Assembly: GCF_020682705.1 (NCBI RefSeq)
Contig: NZ_JAGTTN010000005.1
Location: 1 to 64,000 of the forward strand
Reading direction: 5' to 3'
Length of the DNA: 64,000 nucleotides
Source of the DNA: Microbacterium allomyrinae
GTDB taxonomy: Bacteria; Actinomycetota; Actinomycetes; Actinomycetales; Microbacteriaceae
Part shown: positions 62,396-64,000 of the stretch, piece after piece
Position numbering within the stretch: position 1 is the stretch's first letter
Layout of the letters: every line of letters begins with the position of its first letter
The notes under the pieces: generated by a model
Databases searched by the model: none
Told to the model about the DNA's origin: nothing
The model's input: only the letters and a program-made list of their open reading frames with translations
Program-made: the position numbers and the translations under genes

Positions 62396-63684
62396 GCACG
62401 GCATCGGCATCCGCGCCCGCTGCACCCGAGACGCAGCAGCCCTCGAAATGGCACGACACGTTCCTGAGGATCACTCAGGGCAACGCGATCATCTCGGTGC
62501 TGGCCGTCGTGCTCGCACTCCTCGTCGGCGGCATCATGATCGCGTTCACCGACGAGGACGTCCAGGCGGCGTCCGGATACTTCTTCGCCCGGCCGGGCGA
62601 CACGCTCGTCGCGGTGTGGCAGTCGGTCTCCGGCGCGTACGTCGCGCTGTTCCAGGGCTCGATCTACAACTTCAACGCCGTGAGCTTCGAGCGCGGCATC
62701 CGCCCGCTCACCGAGACGCTCACCTTCGCGACCCCGCTGATCGCAGCCGGGCTCGGCGTCGCGCTCGCGTTCCGCATCGGCATGTTCAACATCGGCGGGC
62801 GCGGTCAGATGCTCATGGCATCGGCCGCAGCAGGCTGGGTCGCCTTCTCGCTGGATCTGCCGTGGGGCATCCACATGATCGTCGCCCTCATCGCGGGGCT
62901 GGCGGCGGGGGCCATCTGGGCCGGCATCGCGGGGCTGCTCAAAGCCCGCACCGGCGCGCACGAAGTGATCGTGACGATCATGCTGAACTACGTCGCGTTC
63001 TACCTCATCTCATGGATGCTGCGCACTCCGGGCCTCCTGCAGGCACCCGGTTCCAGCAACCCGAAGACGCCCGCGATGAAAGAGACCGCGATCTTCTTCG
63101 ATCTGCTGGGGCCGCAGTACAACCTGCACTTCGGCTTCGTGCTGGTGATCGGCGCGACGGTGCTGGTGTGGTGGATCCTCAGCCGTTCCAACCTCGGCTT
63201 CCAGTTCCGCGCCGTCGGCGAGAACCCCCATGCGGCGCGTGTGGCGGGCATCAACGTCAAGAACATGTACGTGTACGGGATGCTGATCTCGGGCGCATTG
63301 ATCGGCTTGGCCGGTGTCAACCAGGTGCTCGGGACGATCACGACCGGCTTCACGGCCGGCATCGACGCCGGCATCGGCTTCGATGCGATCACCGTCGCGC
63401 TGCTCGGCCGTTCGACACCGTGGGGAACGTTCGCGGCGGGCATCCTGTTCGGCGCGTTCAAGGCCGGCGGATTCGCGATGCAGGCGGGCCAGCAGATCCC
63501 GATCGAGATCGTGACGGTCGTGCAGTCGCTCATCGTGCTGTTCATCGCGGCCCCGCCGCTGGTGCGCACGATCTTCTTCCTGCCCTCGCCCGAACGAGAC
63601 CGCCGCCGCGCTGAGAAGGCGCGCAAGAAGGCGCTCAAGGCCGAGGTCGCCGCCGAAGCCGAGCTCGAGGGGGTCGCCAAGTGA
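62392..63684 (+). CDS. Nucleoside ABC importer permease 1
   Basis: This 430-residue permease of the YufP/BmpC-type group has about 9-10 helices, with the typical segment LTFATPLIAAGLGVALAFRI and the conserved RAVGENPHAARVAGI before the last helices. The N-terminal 20 residues are Ala/Pro-rich and the C-terminus is strongly charged (Lys/Glu/Arg). ATGA overlaps the ATPase stop, and its own stop overlaps the next GTG. Confidence 0.92.
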   Translation: MSTASASAPAAPETQQPSKWHDTFLRITQGNAIISVLAVVLALLVGGIMIAFTDEDVQAASGYFFARPGDTLVAVWQSVSGAYVALFQGSIYNFNAVSFERGIRPLTETLTFATPLIAAGLGVALAFRIGMFNIGGRGQMLMASAAAGWVAFSLDLPWGIHMIVALIAGLAAGAIWAGIAGLLKARTGAHEVIVTIMLNYVAFYLISWMLRTPGLLQAPGSSNPKTPAMKETAIFFDLLGPQYNLHFGFVLVIGATVLVWWILSRSNLGFQFRAVGENPHAARVAGINVKNMYVYGMLISGALIGLAGVNQVLGTITTGFTAGIDAGIGFDAITVALLGRSTPWGTFAAGILFGAFKAGGFAMQAGQQIPIEIVTVVQSLIVLFIAAPPLVRTIFFLPSPERDRRRAEKARKKALKAEVAAEAELEGVAK

Positions 63685-64000
63685 GCGTGCCGCACGTCGC
63701 CACCGCCGGCCTCATGCCCGAGACTCCCGTCACGGCCGAGAAGGCGATCCTCCGCAGCTGGAAGGCGCCGGTCGCGCTCGGCATCTTCACGGTCCTGTTC
63801 GGCATCCTGTTGCTCGCCTCACCGCGAAACGGCGTCACGACGTTCCGCCTCTCCACGCAGGCCGATGCGATCCAGCTTCCCGACCTCACCGTGCCGGTCA
63901 TGGCCACGGCATGGGTGTGCTTCGCGCTGCTCGTCCTCCTCGCTGCGGCGTCCGCGTACTTCGTGCGCGCCGTCGGACGATCACCGCTGTGGATCGTGAT
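63681..64000 (+). CDS. Nucleoside ABC importer permease 2 (partial)
   Basis: The GTG at 63681 overlaps the previous stop (GTGA), and the frame stays open to the window end. The 106 residues seen contain a soluble start, a helix around APVALGIFTVLFGILLLASP and a second around AWVCFALLVLLAAASAYFV, as in YufQ-type permeases. It is cut by the window end, not by a mutation. Confidence 0.88.
   Translation, partial: MSVPHVATAGLMPETPVTAEKAILRSWKAPVALGIFTVLFGILLLASPRNGVTTFRLSTQADAIQLPDLTVPVMATAWVCFALLVLLAAASAYFVRAVGRSPLWIV

Overview
The window is high-GC DNA from an actinobacterium. Most likely it is a Microbacterium or a close relative in Microbacteriaceae. The reasons are strong G/C third positions, a GTP-type PEP carboxykinase, an actinobacterial hpa/paa gene order, many leaderless starts (a TANNNT-type hexamer ending 6-8 nt before the start codon), and a dense scatter of the word GGATGCC/GGCATCC. 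No rRNA, tRNA, insertion sequence, prophage or CRISPR array was seen. Genus placement is inference.

Positions 1-25,000 form an aryl-acetate catabolic island. After a short GC-rich tandem repeat, a leftward operon (7854 to 1107, perhaps to 196) encodes homoprotocatechuate meta-cleavage: a fused fumarylacetoacetate-hydrolase/RraA protein, a GntR regulator, HpaE, HpaD, HpaH and HpaI. Divergent from it is an MHS-family transporter. Next comes the phenylacetyl-CoA epoxidase route (paaI, paaZ, a PaaR-like TetR gene, paaABCDE, an enoyl-CoA hydratase), with two matching 20-bp operators. Then follow a ThDP-dependent decarboxylase, a NIPSNAP protein, an IclR regulator, a MobA-like flavin hydroxylase and a succinate-semialdehyde dehydrogenase. 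HpaI releases succinic semialdehyde, which the last enzyme oxidises. No HpaBC hydroxylase, HpaF isomerase or PaaK ligase is visible. The MobA-like hydroxylase and the FAH-RraA fusion are the natural candidates for the first two roles.

Positions 25,000-40,100 hold small membrane and hypothetical genes, two winged-helix AlkZ/YcaQ-like proteins flanking a DoxX/HxlR pair, a RamB-like regulator divergent from pckG, and a two-exporter ABC locus. In that locus a 71-residue HTH protein and an ABC half-exporter diverge from a three-gene DrrAB-type exporter, across a promoter covered by two identical-arm palindromes. A second MHS transporter and a small membrane protein follow.

Positions 40,100-64,000 are mostly housekeeping. 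They hold the riboflavin operon ribD-ribE-ribBA-ribH behind an FMN riboswitch, a SorC-type regulator divergent from glpD-glpK, a DNA glycosylase, a GNAT acetyltransferase, trpS, exonuclease III, a YihY/BrkB membrane protein, an MFS transporter, sdhCDAB, manC, and a BMP-type nucleoside ABC importer whose last permease runs off the window end. Strong hairpins close or separate several units (18002-18047, 32899-32936, 38017-38050, 40075-40093, 60773-60806).
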